In this document: positions 16,182 to 23,996 of the stretch, in pieces
Layout of the letters: each line of letters opens with the position of its first letter
Numbering within the stretch: the stretch's first letter is position 1
Assembly: GCF_946477935.1 (NCBI RefSeq)
Contig: NZ_CAMLAC010000016.1
Coordinates: 1-33,991 of the forward strand
Source of the DNA: an uncultured Sphingomonas sp.
Lineage (GTDB): Bacteria > Pseudomonadota > Alphaproteobacteria > Sphingomonadales > Sphingomonadaceae
Direction of reading: 5' to 3'
DNA: 33,991 bases
The notes under the pieces: generated by a model
Database searches by the model: none
What the model saw: only the letters and a program-made list of their open reading frames with translations
Told to the model about the DNA's origin: nothing
Made by a program: the position numbers and the translations under genes

Positions 16182-16313
16182 TATCGCCGAATCGGCGTTC
16201 ACGACGACCGCCGGTTCGAACGGGAGGTGCGATCCTACATCCGCAAGTTGATCAAGATGGCCAAGGCGAACACGGGGTTCGAGAATACCGCCCGCTACCA
16301 GTGAGCCTCTCGA

Positions 16314-16379
16314 AGCCGGGTACCGGGTGCCGGCTAGGCCGCTCGACGAGACCCGAGGCGGATCACGTTGGGAGCCTCG
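16314..16379. terminator. Two inverted repeats between convergent defence operons
   Basis: AGCCGG/CCGGCT (16314-16335) and CGAGGC/GCCTCG (16354-16379) lie in the 83-bp gap between the end of the plus-strand operon region and the stop of the minus-strand operon. They may form a bidirectional terminator. There is no T-run. Confidence 0.3.
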
Positions 16380-16387
16380 GCGCCGTA

Positions 16388-17074
16388 CTATGGTGCCAAA
16401 CGGAGCACCGACTGGAACCACGACCTGACGTGCCTCTCCGCTGTCGGGCTCTTCGGCGTGACGCGGTAGCGGAATGCCACGTCGTGGTGCTCGACGAGAT
16501 CCTGGACCGTCAGGCCCATCCGGTTGGTGACCAGCACCGACTTTCCCCCGAGGACGCATTCGGCGGCCATGCCGACGGAGGCGCGGCCGATCGGCAGCGA
16601 CAGGTTGCCGCCGAAATACTTCATCTCACCATGCACGACGACCACGCCATGATGCGGGTCCGCGTTCGCGGCGCGACACGCGGCCGCGTCGACCGCCGGC
16701 AGAACCAGGAGATCGAATTCGTGAAGCAGGCTGCCCGACATGGTGGCGGCCGAAACGCCGACCGCGGTCCTGCCCGCGACCTTCACTCCCAGGTGAGCCT
16801 CTAGGTCCTGCTTGCCGGGCTTAGTCATGCGCGCGAACGTGAACCCGGGCGACGGCAGGCGGCCGGGGCCACGCCGGAAGATGGGCGCGGTCACCGTCGC
16901 ACCCGTGCCGTCTCGGAGAGATAGGCTCCACCCCATGCCCTTCGCCGCCTCTAGCAGAAGGGTGAGCACGTAAGCCTCGAAGAGGTCGTGCTGCTCGGCC
17001 TTGGCGGCGTAGCCGAGGTCGAGCGCCACGCCGAGGGCTCCCTCGATCACCTTCAGGAGGTCACTCGCCGCCAT
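16388..17074 (-). CDS. Putative PD-(D/E)xK nuclease-like protein, last gene of the ABC-3C operon
   Basis: This 228-aa protein is not a family I can name. Its centre has a restriction-endonuclease-like pattern: HEFDLLVLPAVDA with Asp121, then a strand ending in GVVVVHGEMKYF with Glu150-x-Lys152, followed by a helix GRASVGMAAECVLGGKSV. The N-terminal helix LFEAYVLTLLLEAAKGMGW precedes a strand pair, as in Mrr-like folds. Its start overlaps the preceding 136-aa gene by 14 bp, so it is coupled to it and probably part of the same defence operon. A second nuclease besides the effector would be unusual. The nuclease assignment is pattern-based only. Confidence 0.6.
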   Translation of the reverse strand: MAASDLLKVIEGALGVALDLGYAAKAEQHDLFEAYVLTLLLEAAKGMGWSLSLRDGTGATVTAPIFRRGPGRLPSPGFTFARMTKPGKQDLEAHLGVKVAGRTAVGVSAATMSGSLLHEFDLLVLPAVDAAACRAANADPHHGVVVVHGEMKYFGGNLSLPIGRASVGMAAECVLGGKSVLVTNRMGLTVQDLVEHHDVAFRYRVTPKSPTAERHVRSWFQSVLRLAP

Positions 17075-17471
17075 CGAGTCGTCCCCTCAGCTCCTCGAAC
17101 ATCGCGCGCCGCGACGCGAGCTGAGCGAGGGCCGCCCTCCTGCGCTGCCCGCGCAACCGGTCGCGGTCGCCCAGCGCGAAGTCGCCGTCCTCTTCCAGGG
17201 GACCTGATGGCCACTCACCGTCGCCCGCGTCCGGGTCGGGCTTGAACAGCACCTCGTCGGCCCCGAGCCGGTCCAGCGTGCGGATCTCAACCTCGGCGAG
17301 ATCGACGGTGACGCCCTCGGCCGCGTCGATGAGCGCGCGCGCCCGCGCCCTGCGCTCCGCCGTCGCGTAGAGCCCGGCCTCCGCCTCGTCCGCGGCCCAG
17401 CCAAAGCCGTTGCGGGCCATCATCGCCCGGAGGTCCGCGATAAGGTCGTCGATCTCCTGGTCCTCCATCAC
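17061..17471 (-). CDS. Small acidic hypothetical protein of the ABC-3C operon
   Basis: This is a 136-aa acidic, largely helical protein (MMEDQEIDDLIADLRAMMAR at the N-terminus, RRRAALAQLASRRAMFEELR near the C-terminus). It has no cysteines, membrane segments or recognisable catalytic motif. It lies 29 bp after the ATPase gene and overlaps the downstream nuclease-like gene by 14 bp, suggesting it works with that partner, perhaps as a helper or inhibitor (inference). I do not recognise the family. Confidence 0.6.
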   Translation of the reverse strand: MMEDQEIDDLIADLRAMMARNGFGWAADEAEAGLYATAERRARARALIDAAEGVTVDLAEVEIRTLDRLGADEVLFKPDPDAGDGEWPSGPLEEDGDFALGDRDRLRGQRRRAALAQLASRRAMFEELRGRLDGGE

Positions 17472-17500
17472 CGATCAGTCGTCGACGAAGCCATAGCTGG

Positions 17501-19495
17501 TCAAGTCGCCGCGGACTGGGCATACCAGTGCCTGGGGATAAGCCAGTCCTCGGCCGCCCTCCAGTTGCCGACCGACACGTAACTCGTCTCCTCGCCCCAT
17601 GCGTTGCGGTCGGCGTGGTCGAGGATGATGATCTGCAGCTTGGATTCGAGCGCGGCGTGGACGTGCGCGACCGCCTTGAATATCTGTCGGGTCCGCTCAA
17701 GGTCGTCCCGACGCCTTCCCGCCGCCACCTCTCCGTCGGCGTCCACAAACTCCTCATATGTGTCACTCGGGAAGTAGACCTGGCTCGGCTGATCTATGAC
17801 GAGGAAGGACGGAACCGGGTTCGCGACCCCCCGGCGCAGGAAGACTGCGTGCAGCGAGAACATCATGGCGAGGTGATATGCCATCCAGTTCTCTCCGCTC
17901 CCGATCTCCCAGAGAAAGTCGGGCTTGTTCGCTCCTTCGCGCAGGAAGCTGAGGTTTAGCTCGCGATAGTCGAGTGCCGGGATACCCTGGGCGCCCTCGA
18001 TGCCGAGGACCTTGATGAACCTGGTAACGCCACGGGATATGCGCGCTCCGATCTCCCGCTCCCGGGCCTGCCGCGTCCCTGAATCGAAGCCCCTATCGAG
18101 CTCGGCCAGCTTGGCTTGCAGCTTCCTGACCTTGGCGAGCAGCCCGCCCTCACCTTCGACCTCGCCTAGCATAAGCAACGCCTGTTCCGTGCTGCCGATG
18201 AAGCGGTAGACGCTCTCCAGACTCTGTGTACGCCCCTGCTCGCGACCGACCGCCGCCTCCGCTCCCGCGCGGGTCCGCCGGACATCGAGGAGCCGCTGCT
18301 CGCTCGTGAGGAGCTCGCGTTCGATCTCGACGATTTCGCGGTCCACCATCGGCGCGGTAGAGGTGGTGCCCGCCGTAAGCTCCTCGAGTTCCGCTATGGG
18401 TTGCTCGAGTTCATCGAGAGCCCGGCGCGCCACCTCGGAACCGTTGCCGCAAAGCACGCATTCGTCGTTGACGATGGCGTCGCGCAGCCAGCCGACACCG
18501 CGCACGCGATCCCTCTGATCGGCAAGGACCGCGTCATAGTCGGACACGGAGCTGCGAAGGCTGCGTAACCGCCTCAGCCTCCGACGGCGGTCCGCGATGT
18601 CGCGATCCAACTCGTTCTCGCGCTTGCGCAGCTCCTCCAGATTCCTCACCGCGGCCGATACCCGCCCGGGCGAGGCGGCGGACGCCCCCGCCGCATCCAC
18701 CACCCCTCGGAGGAGGGCGATCACCTCCTGGAGATCATCCGGCAGAGGCCCGAGCGGCAAGAGGCCGAGTTCCTGTGCACGGAAGAAGGCGCCCGTCGCG
18801 TTAGCGCGCCAACGGTCGAGGGCCTCGCGCCTGATCCTGAGATCGGCCTCCGCCCGGCGCAGCTCGTCGCGCAGCAGCTTACGCGTGTGCGACCTGACGA
18901 GATCCTCGTTGGTCACGATGCCCAGCGCGAGCGGAAGCACGTTTCGCAGCTTCTCGCGGTGCTCCGACGTGTCCGCCTTGAAGAACATCGTGTAGGGATT
19001 CGCCACGATGTGCTGCGGAAGGAAGTTGAATGCCGCCATGTCGCGGAAGCTGGCGCGCGCATTATAGCCGCGCATCTCGGGATCGGTGCTGAGGTTCGAC
19101 AGCTGCGACAGATCGTCGAAGAGCTGCTTTATGCGGTCGGTCCGCGCGTTCCGACCCGGCCGGGTCGGAAGCGGAGTGGCGCACTCTTCGCCTTGCTGAA
19201 GCCAATATGCGTCGGACACCTCCCTCGCCTCGGGCTTCGCACGGGCCAGCCGCATGGGACCGACCTCGGTGCCCAGAGTGAGCCCGAACCAGGAGGCCTC
19301 GTCCCTTATCATGCCAACGGGAATGAAGCTGGAACCGGCTCCCAGGACGTAGTCGATAATGGCTGCGATCGAGGACTTGCCCGTGCCACTCCAGCCGCTG
19401 ACGACGCTGATCCGGTCCGGATCGAGGCTGATGACGCGCGGTTCGTGGCGGATGTCCTCGGGCCAGACGATGATCTCGCGAATGTACAGCTTCAT
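17501..19495 (-). CDS. ABC-3C ATPase: DUF3732 SMC/Rad50-like protein
   Basis: This is a 664-aa ATPase. Walker A is GWSGTGKSS (34-42) close to the N-terminus. Two charged, coiled-coil-prone segments (about 205-345 and 355-480) flank CVLC (346-349), a CxxC hook like that of Rad50. The C-terminal head has a signature-like GSGENW (about 530) and Walker B SFLVIDQPSQVYFP (about 560-573). The QPSQVYFP sequence is characteristic of DUF3732 proteins. In ABC-three-component conflict systems such an ATPase is thought to sense aberrant nucleic acid and license the effector; here that role is inferred. It starts immediately after the middle-component stop codon. Confidence 0.88.
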   Translation of the reverse strand: MKLYIREIIVWPEDIRHEPRVISLDPDRISVVSGWSGTGKSSIAAIIDYVLGAGSSFIPVGMIRDEASWFGLTLGTEVGPMRLARAKPEAREVSDAYWLQQGEECATPLPTRPGRNARTDRIKQLFDDLSQLSNLSTDPEMRGYNARASFRDMAAFNFLPQHIVANPYTMFFKADTSEHREKLRNVLPLALGIVTNEDLVRSHTRKLLRDELRRAEADLRIRREALDRWRANATGAFFRAQELGLLPLGPLPDDLQEVIALLRGVVDAAGASAASPGRVSAAVRNLEELRKRENELDRDIADRRRRLRRLRSLRSSVSDYDAVLADQRDRVRGVGWLRDAIVNDECVLCGNGSEVARRALDELEQPIAELEELTAGTTSTAPMVDREIVEIERELLTSEQRLLDVRRTRAGAEAAVGREQGRTQSLESVYRFIGSTEQALLMLGEVEGEGGLLAKVRKLQAKLAELDRGFDSGTRQAREREIGARISRGVTRFIKVLGIEGAQGIPALDYRELNLSFLREGANKPDFLWEIGSGENWMAYHLAMMFSLHAVFLRRGVANPVPSFLVIDQPSQVYFPSDTYEEFVDADGEVAAGRRRDDLERTRQIFKAVAHVHAALESKLQIIILDHADRNAWGEETSYVSVGNWRAAEDWLIPRHWYAQSAAT

Positions 19496-19987
19496 CTACA
19501 GTCGAACTCCCAGTCGATGGAGCAGGGTCGGCAGCCCTTCCATGGCGTACCAGGCGCCGAGCCGCTTCGCCGCGGCGAACGTCTCGTCCAACCGCCCGTC
19601 CGCACGCCGGATCTGCTTCGGAAGGTCGTTCCCGACGGCCCTGAAGGTCGGCAGCCCGCCGCCATGCTCACGAAGGAGAATGCCGGCAGCCGTCCCCACC
19701 TGCAACGCACGTAGCGCCTCCGCCATGGCGTCCTCCACTCGACCCTGCAGGCCGGCAACGATGTCGGGAACCTCCGAGATCGCCTTCAGCAACCCGCTGT
19801 CCAGGTTCATGCCGCGGATCTTCTGAACGGTCCTGTGATGGAACAGCATGCCCTCGGCGAGCAGGAAATGGGCGAGCATGGGCGTCCTCCCCTCCGCCTG
19901 ATCGGAGAAGCTGCGGGCCAGGTGCCAGAAGGCGGCGGCACCGTATGCGGGGTTCCGGAGGACCACCTCCTCGTGATCCTCACGCAT
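19496..19987 (-). CDS. ABC-3C middle component
   Basis: This is a 163-aa helical protein if started at MREDHEEVVLRNPAYGAAAF; an upstream frame extends to 20029. The opening NPAYGAAAFWHLARSF, followed by LAHFLLAEGMLFHHRTV, is the usual beginning of three-component ABC system middle components. I prefer 19987 because its ATG overlaps the effector stop codon by 8 bp, as is normal in coupled operons. It probably bridges the ATPase and the effector. No catalytic motif is visible. Its position between effector and DUF3732 ATPase strongly supports the assignment. Confidence 0.8.
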   Translation of the reverse strand: MREDHEEVVLRNPAYGAAAFWHLARSFSDQAEGRTPMLAHFLLAEGMLFHHRTVQKIRGMNLDSGLLKAISEVPDIVAGLQGRVEDAMAEALRALQVGTAAGILLREHGGGLPTFRAVGNDLPKQIRRADGRLDETFAAAKRLGAWYAMEGLPTLLHRLGVRL

Positions 19988-21179
19988 CGCGCGTGCCCTG
20001 GTAGTCGGGATCCCACCAGACGAGGTCATCGTCGGCGAGGCGATGGTAGTGGCCCGACGTCATGTACAGCTCGTGACAGGGCTGCCCGAGGAGAGCCTCG
20101 TGATGGTTGTAGGTCGTGCCCGCCAGGATGAGCTTGCCACGCTCCACTCGCGTTCTCGACCCATGCTCCAGCTTCACGCGTCGCCTCTCCTGAACCCAAC
20201 GCTGCTTGAGCCTGTTCCCGCGGTCGGTCCATTCGCGCAGCGGGATCTCCCCCTCCCGGGCCAGCCTGTCCTTCTCCACGTTGAATCGCACGAAGTGCTC
20301 GATCGCCTCCAGCACCTCGTCATCCTCCGTCTCGATCCGCCCGAGGTGGTCTACGAACGGGCGCCCGCGCGTCCTCGCGACGTCACCCGGAGCGACGTCC
20401 AAGTCCGAAGCCGGACGGGGAAGAAGCCTGCTGCGCACCAGCGATCGCTCGATCTTCCGGCATTGCGTCAGGCTCGCCTTGCGCGAGACGATCGCTGGCC
20501 TTCCCTCGTCCCAGGCATCCTTGAGGACGGAGTGGAACCAGCCCACCAGTGCATCCAGCACCTGATCCCGGTCGACCGCCGGATCGATCCCGAAGCCGTT
20601 CGCGATCTCCGACCGAGCCGCCTTCACATCGTAGTCCTCGACGAGCTCGATGCGGCTGAGAAGCTGGCCGAGAACCTTATCAGGTTCGGCGAGGACATCG
20701 TCCACGATGACCTGGACTTTGGTGGGCGGGCCATCCTTGGGTAGTGAGCGCCCCCCGGCCCCGGCCCTGCGCAACGCCGCGACCGTCTCGGTCACCGACT
20801 CGCCGTCGACGCCGTTCCTGAGCAGACCGACGATCCGGCCGCTCGCCTGAACGTTCGTCGTCAGGAAATACTTGCCGGAGAACACGCCGGACTCACGGTA
20901 TGCCATGATCCAGATCTGGAGCGTTCGCCACAGGGAAGTGCCCCGATCGCCTAAGATGCGGGCTCCCGACCTGACCGAGTTCTTGTCCTGCTCCTGAGCG
21001 ACGACATCTCCAGCGCGGTGCCTGGACACGTCATCGACGACCTCGACACCGACTGACTCGTCGTGCGCGGCCCCGCTGAGATGATGCAGCGCACGTTCTA
21101 GCTGCAGCAGCAGCCCCGCCATCTGCGGGCCCGCCGAATGGTCAGAACGACCTTTCAAGAACTCGCTCCCTCTGCGCAT
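19980..21179 (-). CDS. ABC-3C effector with N-terminal QxK nuclease-like domain
   Basis: This protein is 399 aa from ATG 21179. An ATG at 21191 and a TTG at 21218 are alternatives; I prefer 21179 because AGGA lies about 11 bases upstream. The N-terminus has AGPQMAGLLLQLERALHHL, then VGVEVVDDV (Glu46, Asp49/50), then DVVAQEQDKNSV (Gln64-x-Lys66) and GDRGTSLWRTLQIWI. This is the layout of the restriction-like domain found in ABC-3C effectors and, more distantly, in Cap4. The remaining 280 residues include a charged helical segment and a C-terminal region ending in YHRLADDDLVWW, probably the domain that meets the middle component. It probably cleaves nucleic acid when released by the ATPase (inference). 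Confidence 0.75.
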   Translation of the reverse strand: MRRGSEFLKGRSDHSAGPQMAGLLLQLERALHHLSGAAHDESVGVEVVDDVSRHRAGDVVAQEQDKNSVRSGARILGDRGTSLWRTLQIWIMAYRESGVFSGKYFLTTNVQASGRIVGLLRNGVDGESVTETVAALRRAGAGGRSLPKDGPPTKVQVIVDDVLAEPDKVLGQLLSRIELVEDYDVKAARSEIANGFGIDPAVDRDQVLDALVGWFHSVLKDAWDEGRPAIVSRKASLTQCRKIERSLVRSRLLPRPASDLDVAPGDVARTRGRPFVDHLGRIETEDDEVLEAIEHFVRFNVEKDRLAREGEIPLREWTDRGNRLKQRWVQERRRVKLEHGSRTRVERGKLILAGTTYNHHEALLGQPCHELYMTSGHYHRLADDDLVWWDPDYQGTRDA

Positions 21180-21270
21180 CCATGGTCGCATCCTGAGCGA
21201 TGGCTCTTGAATTGCCAAGTCGATCGCGGGTCTTAGCTGGGCCAGTGGATTGACTGGGCATCTTCCAACA

Positions 21271-21529
21271 TCAAGGCTGGACCGCCGAGGCGACGCAACG
21301 GCTCCATTGTGTCACAATCCCGTGGCTCGAAGCGGCCGCGCCGACGACTTCCAAAGGCCACCCTCGAGCAAGTTGCGCGAGTTCGACAGCCTCGCGGTCG
21401 AAGCCGTCTTCGTCCTCGACAACCGCCACCGGCTCGCCAGACGCCCGAACGAGGTACCAAGCGCAGCAGGGACGATCGCCTGAAACGCAGACCTCTATCT
21501 CGGCATCCGGGACCCATCCTCGCCCTCAG
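21271..21529 (-). pseudogene. Possible remnant of a small gene, no start codon
   Basis: A minus-strand frame reads DAEIEVCVSGDRPCCAWYLV, then RASGEPVAVVEDEDGFDREA, to TGA at 21271. Its composition looks coding, but there is no ATG, GTG or TTG at its 5' end before the upstream stop. It may be a decayed gene. It occupies most of the 430-bp gap between the divergent ABC-3C operon and the orphan gene at 21654. Confidence 0.3.
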
Positions 21530-21589
21530 TCTGCCACGCGTAACAGAATTCCCGTCGCTGTTCGCCGGGCGCCCCCATTCTCCCCAATC

Positions 21590-21653
21590 TTGCTTGTTTA
21601 CGTGGTGTGCTATACTTACGTGTTATCATCGATTCACGTGGGGTGTAGTGATC
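21590..21653 (+). promoter_or_regulatory. Promoter with three ACGTG repeats at 18-bp spacing
   Basis: ACGTG begins at 21600, 21618 and 21636, exactly 18 bp apart, and the third unit ends at the base before the ATG at 21654. A TATACT box (21611-21616) lies in the first unit, with TTGCTT 15 bp upstream. The phased repeats suggest a regulator binding across the promoter and start site. Confidence 0.5.
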
Positions 21654-22589
21654 ATGGAGTTCCGGTCTCCGACCGTAGCCGTTCAGGAAAACGCGCGAGC
21701 GATGGCGTATCTCACCCGCAACCTGAGCGATCCGTCCGCAGGGCGGCAGCTGGTCGATGGTCTCGTCGAGGAGCTCGGCAACGCGGTGAACTGCTACCCC
21801 GACTGGCACCCGATCCTGACGGCGCCGCCGCGCAGACGATCGGAACACATCGCCGGGCTTTCGCAAATCAAGGCATACGCCGGCGTGGATCACACGACGG
21901 AGTTCGTAAGGGGCTTCGTGACCTGCCCTTATTCCGCGGAAACGGCAGACCGGCTGGTCGCGACGGTCGGACAGGTGCCTGGTCTTGATGCGCGAAGGCT
22001 TGATGGACCGCTCTACGCGGACGACGCCCACCCGGTCGTCGTCGTCGCCATGAACGTGGAGTTGGAGGCGGACGGGACCATCCGCAGCCGCGACGCGATC
22101 GCATGGTTCGCCCAGAACATGGCCGCAGCCTCCGATGGCGCGCAGGTGGCGGAGACGTGGTGGAACATCCGCCCGAACATACTCGGCGCCCCGCATGGCT
22201 CCCGCTCGTCGCTATTCGTGAACCAGCACGCCGGCCTTCACATGCGCAAGATCCTCGAGGCGATGAACGCCAGCGGGATGTTCGGTCCCGTCCTCGAGTC
22301 TTCACTCGACATGCTGTCGCCGAAGAAGCGTGACGCCATCGCCCGGACGCTCCTGCGCACCGCCATCGATGCGTGGGACCGCGAGAGCCCGTCGTTCGAG
22401 TTCGAGCTGCGTGGCGAGACCTGCAAGGCCGGAATTCGCGACACTTGGGACGACGGCATGGAACTGTCCATCCGCGTCGAAATCGGGAAGCACGACTTGT
22501 ACGTGTCCGGCTTCCACTACCCAAAGGACGACAAGATCACGCACTCAGACCCCTCTGGCCGACGCAAGATCGCAGAGAAATTCTTGTAG
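21654..22589 (+). CDS. Orphan hypothetical protein of the defence island
   Basis: This is a 311-aa soluble protein starting MEFRSPTVAVQENARAMAYL. I do not recognise its family. It has no signal peptide, membrane helix or obvious P-loop. Notable segments are WHPILTAPPRRRSEHI, an alternating hydrophobic stretch HPVVVVAMNVELEADG, WWNIRPNILGAPHGSRSSLF with several polar residues, and a C-terminal beta-rich part FEFELRGETCKAGI...ELSIRVEIGKHDLYVSGFHY. The frame continues 115 codons upstream, but the ATG at 21654 directly follows the phased ACGTG repeats, and the upstream part has non-coding composition. It is divergent from the ABC-3C operon, so it may be a stand-alone defence gene or cargo. Confidence 0.7.
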   Translation: MEFRSPTVAVQENARAMAYLTRNLSDPSAGRQLVDGLVEELGNAVNCYPDWHPILTAPPRRRSEHIAGLSQIKAYAGVDHTTEFVRGFVTCPYSAETADRLVATVGQVPGLDARRLDGPLYADDAHPVVVVAMNVELEADGTIRSRDAIAWFAQNMAAASDGAQVAETWWNIRPNILGAPHGSRSSLFVNQHAGLHMRKILEAMNASGMFGPVLESSLDMLSPKKRDAIARTLLRTAIDAWDRESPSFEFELRGETCKAGIRDTWDDGMELSIRVEIGKHDLYVSGFHYPKDDKITHSDPSGRRKIAEKFL

Positions 22590-22739
22590 GGGGATCTGGC
22601 GGACGAGCAGGCAGGGATGCGTCGAGCATGGAGCCCGAAGCCAACTGCCCCGCAGGTGACTGTAGATCGCGGATTTCAGGACGTGACGTTGCCGTAAAAC
22701 ATCAGCTGAACGGACGGCCAGGAAGCCAGCAAACTAATC

Positions 22740-22885
22740 GAAAGCGGCCGGTCCGCTATCCACCACCGGCAGGCATTCGAGCCCCCTGCCCCGCCGCCTG
22801 AACGGGCGTCCGCTTTCTCGCGATCGCCTTCCGAAAGCAGCCATTCCGCTATCCACCAGAAAGCCGCCGGTCTGCTGCGATTTGC
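22740..22885. repeat. Cluster of GAAAGC-type intergenic repeats
   Basis: Three forward copies start at 22740, 22833 and 22859 (GAAAGCGGCCGGTCCGCT, GAAAGCAGCCATTCCGCT, GAAAGCCGCCGGTCTGCT). An inverted copy lies at about 22800-22820. The first two also share the following TATCCACCA. Elements of this kind are familiar in intergenic DNA of sphingomonads. They fill the gap between the orphan gene and the recombinase module. Confidence 0.6.
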
Positions 22886-22995
22886 CTTCAGGAAATTCGC
22901 ACGATTGCTGCACATTCCGTTCGACTTCACCGCGCACCAGAGCGACAGCGTGATCACACGAACCGCAAGGGGCCGAGGCGCCCCGCCCCGCCCCA

Positions 22996-23054
22996 GGTGA
23001 GCCGCTCACCGGGGCTCTGGCTGGTGGGGCAGCATCGGTGCTGCTCCACCAGCC
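22996..23054. promoter_or_regulatory. Two strong hairpins in the leader of the recombinase module
   Basis: GGTGAGC-C-GCTCACC (22996-23010) is perfect. The second (23019-23054) has 16-base arms with a single mismatch around TCGG. It ends 13 bp before the DUF3489 ATG, right next to its GGAGA ribosome-binding site. The pair could be a recombination dyad, an attenuator or a translational control element for the whole module. Confidence 0.55.
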
Positions 23055-23067
23055 GGAGACCAGCATC

Positions 23068-23583
23068 ATGATCAAACTCAGCGACACCCAGCGCATCCTG
23101 CTTGCCGCCGCCTGCCAGCGCGCAGATGGCAGCGTGCTGCCGCTCCATGCCAGCATCAAGCGAGGCGGCGGCGCCACCAAGGCAATGGCGGCACTTGCCC
23201 GCGCGGCGCTGGTCGCGGAACGTGAAACGACCGACACCGCAGCCACCTACCGCGCCGAGGGCGATCTTCGCTTCGGGCTCTTCATCACCGAGGCTGGCAT
23301 GACAGCGATCGGGGTCAGCGCTGAAAGCGAGAATGCGAGCGATGCCGCATCAGCGCAGCTGCCAGAGATCATCGACTTGGAGAAAGCCCCTACCAAGATC
23401 GCGCTGGTGCTAACGCTGCTCGCCCGCCCCGACGGGACTCCAGTCAACGAGTTGATGGCGGCCACCGGCTGGCTGCCGCACACCATCCGCGCAGCCATCA
23501 CCGGCTTGCGCAAGAAAGGACACAGCATCCAGCGGATCAAGCGCGATGGCATGACCTGCTACCGCATCCTGGGGGCCGCATGA
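23068..23583 (+). CDS. DUF3489 domain protein
   Basis: This is a 171-aa protein starting MIKLSDTQRILLAAACQRAD, behind GGAGA. The C-terminal DUF3489 domain is clear: PTKIALVLTLLARPDGTPVN, then WLPHTIRAAITGLRKKGHSI and YRI. This is a winged-helix-like region whose KGHSI motif is typical. Such genes almost always precede a DUF2924 gene and a serine recombinase in alphaproteobacterial mobile elements, as here, where the stop overlaps the next start. A DNA-binding or directionality role for the recombinase is a reasonable guess; the true function is unknown. Confidence 0.88.
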   Translation: MIKLSDTQRILLAAACQRADGSVLPLHASIKRGGGATKAMAALARAALVAERETTDTAATYRAEGDLRFGLFITEAGMTAIGVSAESENASDAASAQLPEIIDLEKAPTKIALVLTLLARPDGTPVNELMAATGWLPHTIRAAITGLRKKGHSIQRIKRDGMTCYRILGAA

Positions 23584-23996
23584 TGGAGGTGGCAGACACT
23601 ATTGCCGAGATCGCCACGCTGTCCTCGGATGTACTGCGCGAGCACTGGCAGCGGCTGGTGGGGGCTCCTGCTCCCAGGGTCAGCCCGAAGATGCTGCGCC
23701 TGGCGCTTGCCTGGGAGATCCAGGCACGAGCCTCGGCAGGCCTGGCGCGCAGTGTCAGCCAGACGCTGGACCAGCTTGGCCGCGGCCAGACCCGAACACA
23801 GGCAGCGGCGCCCGGCATGCGGCTGGTGCGCGAATGGCAGGGCCGGGTGCATGTCGTGACGGTCGGCGAGGACCAGGTGATCCGCTGGGATGAACGCGAA
23901 TGGCGCTCGCTCAGCGAGGTTGCCCGCGCGATCACCGGCACACGCTGGTCGGGCCCGGCCTTTTTTGGCATCAGGAAGAAGGCGCTGGCGGCATGA
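23580..23996 (+). CDS. DUF2924 domain protein
   Basis: This is a 138-aa protein. The DUF2924 pattern is visible from VSPKMLRLALAWEIQARASA to PGMRLVREWQGRVHVVTVGE, with WDEREWRSLSEVARAITGTR and WSGPAFFG. The C-terminal SLSEVARAITGTRWSGPAFFG is the family's hallmark. The start overlaps the DUF3489 stop, and the stop overlaps the recombinase ATG (both ATGA overlaps), so the three proteins are made together. The function is unknown; constant linkage to the recombinase suggests it assists recombination. Confidence 0.9.
   Translation: MMEVADTIAEIATLSSDVLREHWQRLVGAPAPRVSPKMLRLALAWEIQARASAGLARSVSQTLDQLGRGQTRTQAAAPGMRLVREWQGRVHVVTVGEDQVIRWDEREWRSLSEVARAITGTRWSGPAFFGIRKKALAA

Noticed and set aside
22740..22885. 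Possible CRISPR array
   Set aside because: The repeats are few, degenerate, irregularly spaced and one is inverted; there are no cas genes.
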